Of a stretch of 31,948 nucleotides of DNA, positions 16,416 to 23,751 are shown piece by piece. Position 1 is the stretch's first letter. The number at the start of each line of letters is the position of its first letter. The stretch lies in contig CBFDBT010000007.1 in assembly GCA_965603115.1 (NCBI GenBank), forward strand, positions 1 to 31,948. Direction: 5' to 3'. Source of the stretch: CBFDBT01 sp965603115 (GTDB lineage: Bacteria; Pseudomonadota; Alphaproteobacteria; Sphingomonadales; Kordiimonadaceae). The position numbers and the translations under genes were made by a program. Under the pieces are notes generated by a model. That model was given only the letters and a program-made list of their open reading frames with translations, ran no database searches and had not been told where the DNA came from.

Positions 16416-16439
16416 TTTTTTGCTAAATCCAAAATATGC

Positions 16440-16457
16440 GTTACAGTATAGTATAAA
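16440..16457. promoter_or_regulatory. Second, weaker Zur-box-like site near the receptor gene
   Basis: GTTACAGTATAGT (16440-16452) matches the stronger site downstream at 10 of 13 positions, and the overlapping register 16445-16457 also matches at 10 of 13. It lies only 25 bases above the receptor start. This could be a second, lower-affinity operator, but the AT-rich context makes chance similarity likely enough to keep the confidence low. Confidence 0.35.
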
Positions 16458-16469
16458 TTCTATTTAGTT

Positions 16470-16482
16470 GTTATAGTATAAC
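16470..16482. promoter_or_regulatory. Zur-box-like palindrome between receptor and zur
   Basis: GTTATA (16470-16475), G, TATAAC (16477-16482) is a perfect palindrome around one central base. GTTATA-N-TATAAC is the known core of proteobacterial Zur boxes. It lies in the 138-base divergent interval, 55 bases from the receptor start and 71 from the zur start, so it could repress either or both when zinc is plentiful. A zur gene immediately next to it strengthens the assignment. Confidence 0.7.
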
Positions 16483-16553
16483 GTAATTATAATCAATTAA
16501 AATCGTTATACTTAAAAATATAATACCTATAGTTAGACTAAAAGGAGACCGAA

Positions 16554-17024
16554 GTGCCACATGAGCATAACCATTCAGACTGTGTTGATGATGCAATTGC
16601 GCGTGCTGTAGAAATTTGCGAAAACCGCGGTGTAAGATTCACAGACTTGAGGAAAACGGTTCTTGGATTGGTTTGGAATGGGCATGAAGCCGTAAAGGCA
16701 TATGATGTCCTAGACCAACTTGCAGCTCTTGGCGGATCCGCTAAACCCCCAACTGTTTATCGTGCTCTTGAATTCCTTATGGAACAGGGTTTGGTTCATA
16801 AAATCGAATCCCTTAATGCTTATATAGGCTGTCCACATCCCGGTGGCGATCATGTTAGTCAATTTTTCATCTGTGAAGATTGTGGCGAGGTAGAAGAAGC
16901 AAATTTACCCGATCTTGAATTGCTGATTAGTTCGCAGGCAGAAAAAAGTGGTTTTAAAATTTATAGACAAACAGTTGAGATTAGAGGCCAGTGTCAAGAA
17001 TGTAGCTCAAGAGCCGCCGCATAA
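16554..17024 (+). CDS. zur: Fur-family zinc uptake regulator Zur
   Basis: Zur is a zinc-responsive repressor that binds GTTATA-type boxes. The 156-residue protein has a winged-helix DNA-binding domain (about residues 12-85) with the Fur-family segment PPTVYRALEFL at about 65-75, then a dimerisation domain. The structural zinc pairs are C107-x-x-C110 and C147-x-x-C150, and C93 with nearby His residues could form the sensory site. The N terminus is His-rich (MPHEHNHSDC). GTG 16554 is chosen because AGGAG is seven bases upstream. Fur itself is less likely because of the divergent ZnuD-like receptor and the class of operator between them. The TPR gene begins 23 bases after the stop on the same strand. 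Confidence 0.9.
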   Translation: MPHEHNHSDCVDDAIARAVEICENRGVRFTDLRKTVLGLVWNGHEAVKAYDVLDQLAALGGSAKPPTVYRALEFLMEQGLVHKIESLNAYIGCPHPGGDHVSQFFICEDCGEVEEANLPDLELLISSQAEKSGFKIYRQTVEIRGQCQECSSRAAA

Positions 17025-17047
17025 ACATCAAGGTGAGGGCTGCTTGA

Positions 17048-18703
17048 ATGGGTCAATCAACCGATTTACAGACAACAGCAATAGAGTTTATTCAAGCTGC
17101 AGAAGGCCTCTTGTTGTCAGGGGACTTTGCTCAGGCTGAATCTGCTGTTAAGGCATGTCTCATGCTTGTACCGGGTGATAAGCGTGCCCTAGCTCTTTTA
17201 GAGCGCATAAAACGCAAGGATGTGCTCGATGTCGCCAGCGAAACATCGACTATTCTTGATAGTATACTGTCTGAAGTCTCTGGGCCTTTTACTGAGGGGT
17301 CTGGCGCGAAACGCGGAAGATTTTTGCCTTATGAAGTGCCCGACGATGGTAAAGAGCAGGCCATAACGCAAGCGCGAATGCAAGAAGCAGCAGGGCAATG
17401 GGATTTAGCAGCAAAAGACTGGCAAGAAGTTCTGTCCATCGACCCATCAGACACATGGGCATGGACACAATATGCGCATCTATTAAGTGTGAATTTACAA
17501 GACTTTGATAAGGCTGAAGAGGCTTATAGAAAGGCTCTGGATGTAGATCCTACAGATGATTGGGCGTGGGGGAAACTTGGTATATTGCTCGCGGATTGTT
17601 GCGGTGACGTTGAGCAAGGCCAAGAAATGCTGCGTCGCGCTATAGAACTGGATCCAAGCGAATCCTATTATAAAGCCTGGCTAGGTTGGTCTTTATATAA
17701 CCAAAGCGAAGAAATGGAAGAGGCTGAGCAACTTTTGCAGGCAGCTGTGGCCTCCATGCCTTCGTATCAATGGGCATGGTTTCATCTTGGCTATCTTCTT
17801 TCGACAAAGAATGGGCGTCATAAAGATGCGAGGGCTGCTTATCAGAAGTCAATAAAATTATCACCAAGCGATATTGCCTCTCATTTTAATCTTGGTGTTT
17901 TGTATCAAGAGGTTTTTCAATTACCAAAACAGGCGCTTAGTTGTTTCAAAAAAGTAATTTCCCTTAGCGATGAGGAAACCGCGAGTTGGCGCAGAATAGC
18001 TTTTTTACAGCGTGATAACTATCTGGATCCAGATGCAGCCATAAAAGCATTCCGCAAGGTTGTAGAGCAAGATGGTGAAGATTATGAAGCCTTGACCATT
18101 TTAGGCCATCTTTTGTGGGAAGAAAACAAAGATATGGCCGCTAGCTTAGACGCTCTCAATCAGGCTATCCGGATAAAGGGGGATTCCCCATGGATATGGT
18201 GTCACCTTGGTGATTACTATTGCTTTGGAGTTCATGACATTGAAAGTGCTGAGGTTTCTTATCGCAAAGCTCTTGAATTAAACCCAAAATTTGACTGGGC
18301 TTTATCCCATCTTGGGGCTTTGTTGTTAGATCATAAAGATCAAGCGGGTGAAGCTGAGGTGCTTTTAGAGCAGGCTATTGAGATATCGCCCACCTATCTT
18401 TTTGCCTTACAAGAATTAATACACTGTAAGCAAAGCTTGGGGCGACCCCCAAAGCAAATAGTGCCTTTATATGACAAGGTGCTTGAAATTGAGCCTGACT
18501 GCATTGAAATTCTTATAGAGTATGCAGACTTGCTTGGTGGTGCGCTCGGACGACCAGAAGAAGGCTTAGAGCGGTTAAAGTCAGCTCTTGCGGTTGAGCC
18601 TGATCATTTACCTTCAGTGGTCCTTACTCCATTATTGCCGTTACGATCTGGGCAGACTCTACGAAGCAGCGTCAGTTATTTCAGAGCTAGAGCTATGTGG
18701 TGA
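17048..18703 (+). CDS. TPR repeat protein, 5' part of a frameshifted gene
   Basis: About 525 residues of a tetratricopeptide-repeat protein are read in this frame before it ends with about 27 unrelated residues and TGA at 18701-18703. From about residue 105 onward, helix-turn-helix repeats recur every ~35 residues with W/A-L-G and A-x-x-x-Y/L-x-x-A-x-x-x-x-P spacing (for example DKAEEAYRKALDVDP and DIESAEVSYRKALELNP). No signal peptide or membrane segment is seen, so it is probably a cytosolic scaffold or partner-binding protein. The same repeat pattern continues without a gap in the next frame from about 18624, so one gene of about 747 codons has been split by one extra base near 18623. Function is unknown. 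It begins 23 bases after zur and may be cotranscribed. Confidence 0.75.
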   Translation: MGQSTDLQTTAIEFIQAAEGLLLSGDFAQAESAVKACLMLVPGDKRALALLERIKRKDVLDVASETSTILDSILSEVSGPFTEGSGAKRGRFLPYEVPDDGKEQAITQARMQEAAGQWDLAAKDWQEVLSIDPSDTWAWTQYAHLLSVNLQDFDKAEEAYRKALDVDPTDDWAWGKLGILLADCCGDVEQGQEMLRRAIELDPSESYYKAWLGWSLYNQSEEMEEAEQLLQAAVASMPSYQWAWFHLGYLLSTKNGRHKDARAAYQKSIKLSPSDIASHFNLGVLYQEVFQLPKQALSCFKKVISLSDEETASWRRIAFLQRDNYLDPDAAIKAFRKVVEQDGEDYEALTILGHLLWEENKDMAASLDALNQAIRIKGDSPWIWCHLGDYYCFGVHDIESAEVSYRKALELNPKFDWALSHLGALLLDHKDQAGEAEVLLEQAIEISPTYLFALQELIHCKQSLGRPPKQIVPLYDKVLEIEPDCIEILIEYADLLGGALGRPEEGLERLKSALAVEPDHLPSVVLTPLLPLRSGQTLRSSVSYFRARAMW

Positions 18704-19292
18704 AGATGAGATGAGTGTGGCCTGTCTACTCGGTCGATATTATGCCGACGGGGAGGGCGATTTTGAGCGCGCAGAACTGTGGTTAAGACGTGCTGTTGAT
18801 TTAGCACCTGATGATCACTTTGCTGTTCACGAATTGGGAAATTTCTTGCTTTATGACAGGCGTGATATTGAAGGCGCCACTGAAGTTTTAGCGCAGGCGG
18901 CTTTGCTGGATACTGAGGCTTGTAAAGGCTTAGGTGGAGATATCTCTCTGGCTAACATTTGCAAAAAGCCTGAATTAGTTGATAAGGGAGAAGGGCTGGC
19001 TTGGCTAGAAGCTATGGACGGCGATGAGGCGCCTCAGCTGGAAATGTTATTCACAGGCCTGTTATTATTGATTGCTCATGGTCGCAAAGATGATGCCGTA
19101 ATCCTGAGTGAGCGAATGATCACTCTGTTCCCTGTTGCTTCAAAGGCATGGATAGCGCGTCTGGCGTGTTTGCAGATGCAAAAGGCACCAGCATCTCAAA
19201 TTAAAGCGGCACACAAAAAAGCAATTATGTATAAAGCAGATTGGGTAGACCTTGATGCGACTGTTGAAACTATTCTCAATCCACTAATTTAG
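18588..19292 (+). CDS. TPR repeat protein, 3' part of the same frameshifted gene
   Basis: This frame continues the TPR pattern of the upstream gene: from about 18624 it reads LLHYCRYDLGRLYEAASV, then ERAELWLRRAVDLAPDD and similar repeats, ending at TAG 19290-19292. The first ~12 codons, 18588-18623, are the out-of-frame shadow of the upstream gene and probably not translated. If translated separately, the best internal ATG is 18711, but no convincing Shine-Dalgarno precedes it, so an independent protein is doubtful. The stop overlaps the msrA stop by four bases (convergent genes). Confidence 0.6.
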   Translation: MRLSLIIYLQWSLLHYCRYDLGRLYEAASVISELELCGEDEMSVACLLGRYYADGEGDFERAELWLRRAVDLAPDDHFAVHELGNFLLYDRRDIEGATEVLAQAALLDTEACKGLGGDISLANICKKPELVDKGEGLAWLEAMDGDEAPQLEMLFTGLLLLIAHGRKDDAVILSERMITLFPVASKAWIARLACLQMQKAPASQIKAAHKKAIMYKADWVDLDATVETILNPLI

Positions 19293-19768
19293 ATGTGGCA
19301 AACTGATAGGCCGCGCTTTTGTAGATATTGCTGATGATAATCTTCGGCAATCCAGAAAGTTTCTGCGGGACAAATTTTGGTGACGATAGGCTGACTAAAG
19401 CGTTTCTCGTCTGTCAGTTTTTTAATATAAAGCTCAGCGGCATCTTTTTGCTGACCATCGTGTGTGAAAATGACAGAACGATATTGTGTGCCAATGTCTG
19501 GTCCTTGGCGGTTCATTTGTGTAGGATTATGATTAGAAAAGAAAATGTCCAAGAGCTCATCATATGATATGTTATCAGCATCATAAGTGAGTTGAACAAC
19601 TTCGGCATGATTAGTTGAATTGCTGCACACATCCTTATAAGTAGGATTCTCTGAGGTTCCTCCCATATAGCCAGAAACGGTGTCTGTAACGCCGTGGGTG
19701 GTGCGAAATAGCTCTTCAACACCCCAAAAGCATCCGCCGCCAAAAGTTGCTAAAGTCGCTGTAGTCAT
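19289..19768 (-). CDS. msrA: Peptide methionine sulfoxide reductase MsrA
   Basis: MsrA reduces S-methionine sulfoxide in proteins back to methionine using a thiol relay. The product from ATG 19768 has 159 residues with the catalytic motif GGGCFWG at residues 10-16 (C13). The core continues with VSGYMGG, NHAEVVQL and FFSNHNPTQMNRQGPDIGTQ. A Cys two residues from the C terminus could act as the resolving cysteine. ATG 19768 is preferred over TTG 19783: the family starts near here and a GAAAGA element lies upstream. No signal peptide is seen, so it is cytosolic. It is convergent with the TPR gene and overlaps its stop. Confidence 0.95.
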   Translation of the reverse strand: MTTATLATFGGGCFWGVEELFRTTHGVTDTVSGYMGGTSENPTYKDVCSNSTNHAEVVQLTYDADNISYDELLDIFFSNHNPTQMNRQGPDIGTQYRSVIFTHDGQQKDAAELYIKKLTDEKRFSQPIVTKICPAETFWIAEDYHQQYLQKRGLSVCHI

Positions 19769-19945
19769 TGTCTGATCTTTCAAAAATATCGCTCATATCC
19801 AAAATAGTTAGAATTCATTTAAAAATGAACACAAATATTTACCAGAAATTAAGCAAACATGATTAATAATGTCTCTATTACAGTATTTTATTATTTTTTA
19901 CTATTATATTTTATGTTCATTTTTTAAGTATGTTTGGATTTTGTG

Positions 19946-20305
19946 ATGCGTAATTTTAAAGTTTTGAGTCTATTTGTATTATTAATTTTTCCACTTGGTT
20001 TTGCTGCTGCACAAGATATTCCTCAGCCGCTTCTCGAAAGCGATAGAAAAAGCTGCAGAACTAGTTGCGACCAATCTTTTTCTGGGAAACAATGCACGCA
20101 ACTTTGTGATTGCACTGTATCAGCCTTTAAAAGACAGGTTAATTTTGACTTGTATTTACAAATGGTTGCCGAGATTAGTCAAAATAAATTATCTAAAGAT
20201 AATTCAAGGCTGATGGACGCTATTGCTCTTGAGTGTTCGTCGTTTATTTATGATACGACACCACGCCATACTGAGCTGAGAAGAGAAGCCAGTTTTAAGC
20301 AGTAG
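19946..20305 (+). CDS. Small exported Cys-rich protein, unknown function
   Basis: The 119-residue product from ATG 19946 has a clear signal peptide: positive N terminus (MRNFK), hydrophobic core to about residue 20 and an AAA-Q cleavage region near 22. The mature part contains six cysteines at 37, 41, 50, 54, 56 and 97, arranged C-x3-C-x8-C-x3-C-x-C and then a distant Cys, which suggests disulfide-stabilised helices in the periplasm. No family is recognised. The Shine-Dalgarno is weak. It is convergent with yciA and overlaps its 3' end by 11 bases, and sits downstream of an AT-rich 177-base gap that carries an inverted repeat. Confidence 0.6.
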   Translation: MRNFKVLSLFVLLIFPLGFAAAQDIPQPLLESDRKSCRTSCDQSFSGKQCTQLCDCTVSAFKRQVNFDLYLQMVAEISQNKLSKDNSRLMDAIALECSSFIYDTTPRHTELRREASFKQ

Positions 20306-20678
20306 TTGTTGCTAGCTTTTCTACCGCACGCGGTTGTCCTTGATCATCAAGGGCAACAAATATATAGCGCGCTTCTGTTACTTTGATATCTTCTTGATCT
20401 GCTCGCGTTGCAAAAACCTCAATGAAAATTGTCATAGAGGTTCTACCGACTGCTTCAACGTCGGTGTAAATGCTGATAATATCGCCGATTAATATGGGGT
20501 TGAGAAATTTCATGCCCTCTACTGCGACAGTTGCGACCGCACCTTTTGCATAAGTTGCCGATTCCACGCCACCTGCAATATCCATTTGGGAAAGCACCCA
20601 GCCACCAAAGATATTACCATTTTTGTTGATGTCCGATGGCTGCGGGATTGTTCTTATAGTTGCTCTTTTATGCTTCAT
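20295..20678 (-). CDS. yciA: Acyl-CoA thioesterase, YciA family
   Basis: This 127-residue hotdog-fold protein is a YciA-type acyl-CoA thioesterase, which hydrolyses acyl-CoA to free acid and CoA in the cytosol, usually as a hexamer. The family signature NIFGGWVLSQMDIAGG is at residues 22-37, including D33 of the active-site region. The length is typical of the short YciA form. Its ATG overlaps the mscS stop by four bases, so it is likely cotranscribed and coupled with mscS. The physiological substrate cannot be told from sequence. Confidence 0.9.
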   Translation of the reverse strand: MKHKRATIRTIPQPSDINKNGNIFGGWVLSQMDIAGGVESATYAKGAVATVAVEGMKFLNPILIGDIISIYTDVEAVGRTSMTIFIEVFATRADQEDIKVTEARYIFVALDDQGQPRAVEKLATTTA

Positions 20679-21802
20679 GCGTTCTCGTCCTTAGCTCTAG
20701 GGATGGCTTCAAGGTCTGTGCCATGGGCTGCAATATAAAGGCTACGACTAGGAAAGGCAAAACCTGTTCCTGTGGATTCTACCAGTTGCTTGATTTCAAG
20801 AAGCAGTTCTTCTTTAACTTTCAGCCATTCAATCCAGTCGGTAGTGCGGGTAAAGGCGTAGAGAAGTATATCGATGCTGCTGTCTGAAAAGCGGTCGATA
20901 TGTACAAATGTTGACGTTTCATCAGGCTGAGCAAAATTTTCATTCCCTAAGATATAGGTCTCGATACCATCTCTAATTTGCCTCAACTGATCCCCCGTGG
21001 CGCTATACTCAATACCAATAAGCCATTTGATGCGGCGGTAGGTCATGCGGGAGAAATTTGTAACAGCATTATCAGCGAGTTCAGCATTTGGAACATAAAC
21101 AGGGGCTTTGTCAAAGCGCCTGATTGTGGTGGTTCGAAAACCAATATGTTCGACAGTGCCTTCCACTATACCGGTTACAAGTATCCAGTCTCCTGGGTTA
21201 AAGCGCCGTTCCCCTATTATGAAAAGCCCAGCGATTAGATTTTTAAAGACATCTTGTGCTCCCAAAGCCACTGCAACGCCGAAAAGTCCAAGGCCGGCGA
21301 TCAAGGGTGCAACTTCAATGCCCCAAATCTCGAGAATAGTTGCAGTGCCGATAACAATGAAAGCGGCCTTGATGATTTTTGAGAGCCATTGGACCATGCT
21401 GGCAGAGAGCATTTTCTCTGCTCTTTGCAATATGTGGCTAACGAGGTCAGATGTAGAGTGCAAAGCCCAAAAGAGCGTAAAAGCAACGAGCGAGCGATTA
21501 GTATTGTCTATAAACGATTGAAGGCCTTGGGAAAGATCAAGATAGGCTGTTGCCAGAAAAAACCCTATGACTATTGGGATAAAGCGAATGGGAGCCTCTA
21601 GGGCGCTCACAATATGGTCGTCAACCTCATTGCTGGTATGGCTCGTCAGGCGCTCAATTTGCCGTATAATAAAGCGGGTAAAAAGCTGGCGAAATATCAA
21701 AGCAAAGAGGACAATTGCCGTCGCTATGATTATTTGACTGATGTTGACGCCGTATAGTCCGTGTTCCCAAACATCTTTAACCAATTCCCAAAAGTCCGAC
21801 AT
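20675..21802 (-). CDS. Mechanosensitive ion channel, MscS family
   Basis: This 375-residue membrane protein has an N-terminal hydrophobic helix at about 23-40, further helices at about 70-150, and the conserved MscS pore helix region VAPLIAGLGLFGVAVALGAQ followed by DVFKNLIAGLFIIGERRFNPGDW. The beta domain after the pore contains VEGTVEHIGFRTTTIR, the standard MscS middle-domain motif. Such channels open under hypo-osmotic shock. The gene is three bases after the upstream small membrane-protein gene and overlaps yciA by four bases. It resembles the medium-length MscS proteins rather than the short E. coli MscS, so no symbol is assigned. Confidence 0.93.
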   Translation of the reverse strand: MSDFWELVKDVWEHGLYGVNISQIIIATAIVLFALIFRQLFTRFIIRQIERLTSHTSNEVDDHIVSALEAPIRFIPIVIGFFLATAYLDLSQGLQSFIDNTNRSLVAFTLFWALHSTSDLVSHILQRAEKMLSASMVQWLSKIIKAAFIVIGTATILEIWGIEVAPLIAGLGLFGVAVALGAQDVFKNLIAGLFIIGERRFNPGDWILVTGIVEGTVEHIGFRTTTIRRFDKAPVYVPNAELADNAVTNFSRMTYRRIKWLIGIEYSATGDQLRQIRDGIETYILGNENFAQPDETSTFVHIDRFSDSSIDILLYAFTRTTDWIEWLKVKEELLLEIKQLVESTGTGFAFPSRSLYIAAHGTDLEAIPRAKDENA

Positions 21803-21805
21803 TGA

Positions 21806-22066
21806 TTAGCCTCCAGTATTTTCAGTGTTAGATTTATCTTCTACATCGTGCGCCATTTCATCCACCCCCATACGGGCGCTTAAAAATGCGAGGGAGGCTA
21901 GTGCAACGCCAACCAGTACGGTGAAAAAGATGCCAAGACCAAGAGCTATATATGCATGCAAAGATAACCCCATGTTAGAAGAGACGTCCCAAAGATAGAG
22001 GGCATAGAGAAATCCCGCATCAAAGATGAGGGCTGTGAGAACTCCATAAACAAATCTTTTTAGCAT
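21806..22066 (-). CDS. Small two-span membrane protein upstream of mscS, unknown
   Basis: The 86-residue product from ATG 22066 has two hydrophobic helices, about residues 5-27 (FVYGVLTALIFDAGFLYALY) and about 36-61 (ALGLGIFFTVLVGVALASLA), and an acidic C-terminal tail. GGGA lies eight bases before this ATG on the minus strand, so it is preferred to upstream in-frame codons that would extend the protein by 16 residues. No family is recognised. It ends three bases before mscS, so it is likely cotranscribed with the channel and may be a partner subunit, but that is inference. Confidence 0.6.
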   Translation of the reverse strand: MLKRFVYGVLTALIFDAGFLYALYLWDVSSNMGLSLHAYIALGLGIFFTVLVGVALASLAFLSARMGVDEMAHDVEDKSNTENTGG

Positions 22067-22211
22067 AATATCAATCCCATTTATAACATTTGAGCCAACG
22101 CCTAGCATCAACATCAGGGTGCGTCCAGCATTTCTGTTCTTTCATGCTAGGCAGAATCAGGCTATAGTTAAAATACATAGTATAATGCATAATAATTTGT
22201 GGAGATATTTA

Positions 22212-22640
22212 ATGTTCATCAAGAATATTATTCAGCGCAAAGGCAGCGATGTAATTACTGTAGAGGAAGCATGTACCGTTGGGGAGGTAGCGCGTTTGCT
22301 GGCTGAGCGACGTATCGGAGCTGTGTTGGTAATGAAGGGTGACAAGCTTACTGGGGTGCTATCTGAAAGAGATGTTGTTCGAGGCATTGCCATTTCTGGA
22401 CGCACTATCCTCGATGATAGCGTAGTTTCGCTCATGACCAAAAACATTATCACTTGTTCGCTTGATCAGCATGTTAACGAAGCACTGTCGTGGATGACAG
22501 ATCGTCGTATTCGCCATTTACCCGTTCTAGATGAAGATAAACTGGTTGGAATGATTTCCATTGGTGATTTGGTTTATGCGCGCATTAACGAGGTTGAGCA
22601 AGAAGCTGACGCGTTGAAAACATATATCGCTAGCGCTTAG
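22212..22640 (+). CDS. Two-CBS-domain protein
   Basis: The 142-residue product from ATG 22212 consists almost entirely of two CBS domains, about residues 10-65 and 75-130, marked by GAVLVMKGDKLTGVLSERDVV and by IRHLPVLDEDKLVGMISIGD. CBS pairs bind adenine nucleotides and act as regulatory modules, here as a stand-alone protein. No catalytic domain is fused. ATG 22212 is chosen because GGAG at 22201-22204 is seven bases upstream; an in-frame start further up would add 31 residues of no CBS similarity. It is divergent from the small membrane-protein gene and convergent with the patatin gene, whose stop is 10 bases away. Its target is unknown. Confidence 0.9.
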   Translation: MFIKNIIQRKGSDVITVEEACTVGEVARLLAERRIGAVLVMKGDKLTGVLSERDVVRGIAISGRTILDDSVVSLMTKNIITCSLDQHVNEALSWMTDRRIRHLPVLDEDKLVGMISIGDLVYARINEVEQEADALKTYIASA

Positions 22641-22650
22641 GCTGATCGTG

Positions 22651-23679
22651 TTATGAATTCATCCGGTGAATGATAATTTCCAGCGCATCTTCAAGCTTTG
22701 GCAAATTCTCATCAAAGGCAATGACGCCTTCTTCTATAAGTTCTTCTGCGCGATTAAATTCCATCAAGCCGATATGTCCGCAGCGCGGTGAGATGGTAAT
22801 ATCAGGTGGGTCGCCTGCCATTCGACTACGAGCCAAACGGTTTTGCAAGATATTGAGTGAGGCTACCATATTAGCGAATAGGCTAGGGGCGTTGCCTTTG
22901 TGGCTGAAAAGCTTACGAAAAACCGATCCTGATTTGCTATCCTCCATAGAGGGTGGGACCTTAACCATTTCTTGAAAGATGCCGTATTCACTGGTGTTTT
23001 TTCGCTTTTTCATAACTCGACCATATAAATCTTCAGATAAGTTAACTGCAATTACCATTTCACAGCCTGCCGCCCGACACGCGGATACAGGCACTGGGTT
23101 TACCAAGGCACCATCAACCAGCCAGCGATTGTCGTTGTTGACGGGCTCAAAAACACCTGGCATGGCAAAACTTGCTTGGATGGCATCAGATATTTTTCCT
23201 TCATCAAGCCAAATTTCATGACCAGTTTTTAGCTCGCATGCAACCGCGGTAAATGGAATATCCAGCTCTTTAAAGTCTTTTTCTCCAAACTTGAGTTTCA
23301 TCAGCTGGTTAAGAGAATTTCCGCCAAAAAGACCACCGCCAGAAAATTTAAAATCTAGAAACTTGAAAAAGCTATAATTGCCAAGTTTTCTCGTCCATGT
23401 TTCAAGTTCGTCCAGAGCGCCGGCGGCATATGCTCCACCGACAACAGCGCCAACCGATGTGCCGGCAATAAAGTCAATCTCTATGCCTTCTTCTTGAAGG
23501 CGGCGTATTATTCCAATATGGGCCCAACCCCGCGCGACTCCTGAGCCAAGCGCCAAGCCGATTTTTGGTCTTCGTAGAGAATTAGATGGTTTCTGTGCCT
23601 GCTCCTCAACTGTAACGCTTGATTCCTCAAGCTCCTTTTTCGGAGCAGTCTTATTAGTTTTGCGGATAATACCAAACAT
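22651..23679 (-). CDS. Patatin-like phospholipase family protein (RssA/NTE type)
   Basis: The 342-residue protein has the patatin Ser-Asp dyad: the nucleophile elbow GTSVG with S75, the oxyanion-hole motif GSGVARG at residues 45-51 and the DGA motif with D188. A variable N-terminal tail of about 35 residues precedes the domain. Patatin-like proteins of the RssA/NTE group hydrolyse fatty acyl esters of phospholipids, but the in vivo substrate is unknown. No signal peptide or clear transmembrane segment is seen. It is convergent with the CBS gene and 72 bases downstream of agmatinase-like speB on the same strand. Confidence 0.9.
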   Translation of the reverse strand: MFGIIRKTNKTAPKKELEESSVTVEEQAQKPSNSLRRPKIGLALGSGVARGWAHIGIIRRLQEEGIEIDFIAGTSVGAVVGGAYAAGALDELETWTRKLGNYSFFKFLDFKFSGGGLFGGNSLNQLMKLKFGEKDFKELDIPFTAVACELKTGHEIWLDEGKISDAIQASFAMPGVFEPVNNDNRWLVDGALVNPVPVSACRAAGCEMVIAVNLSEDLYGRVMKKRKNTSEYGIFQEMVKVPPSMEDSKSGSVFRKLFSHKGNAPSLFANMVASLNILQNRLARSRMAGDPPDITISPRCGHIGLMEFNRAEELIEEGVIAFDENLPKLEDALEIIIHRMNS

Positions 23680-23751
23680 TACTATTCTTTCTTATGGTTT
23701 CCTTATTATACCCCATAGGTGGTTAATAACTCCCTAGCAGGGTGTAGTCAG

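Noticed and set aside
22119..22211. A 31-residue N-terminal extension of the CBS protein
   Set aside because: It lies upstream of a well-placed GGAG and has no CBS similarity, so ATG 22212 is preferred.
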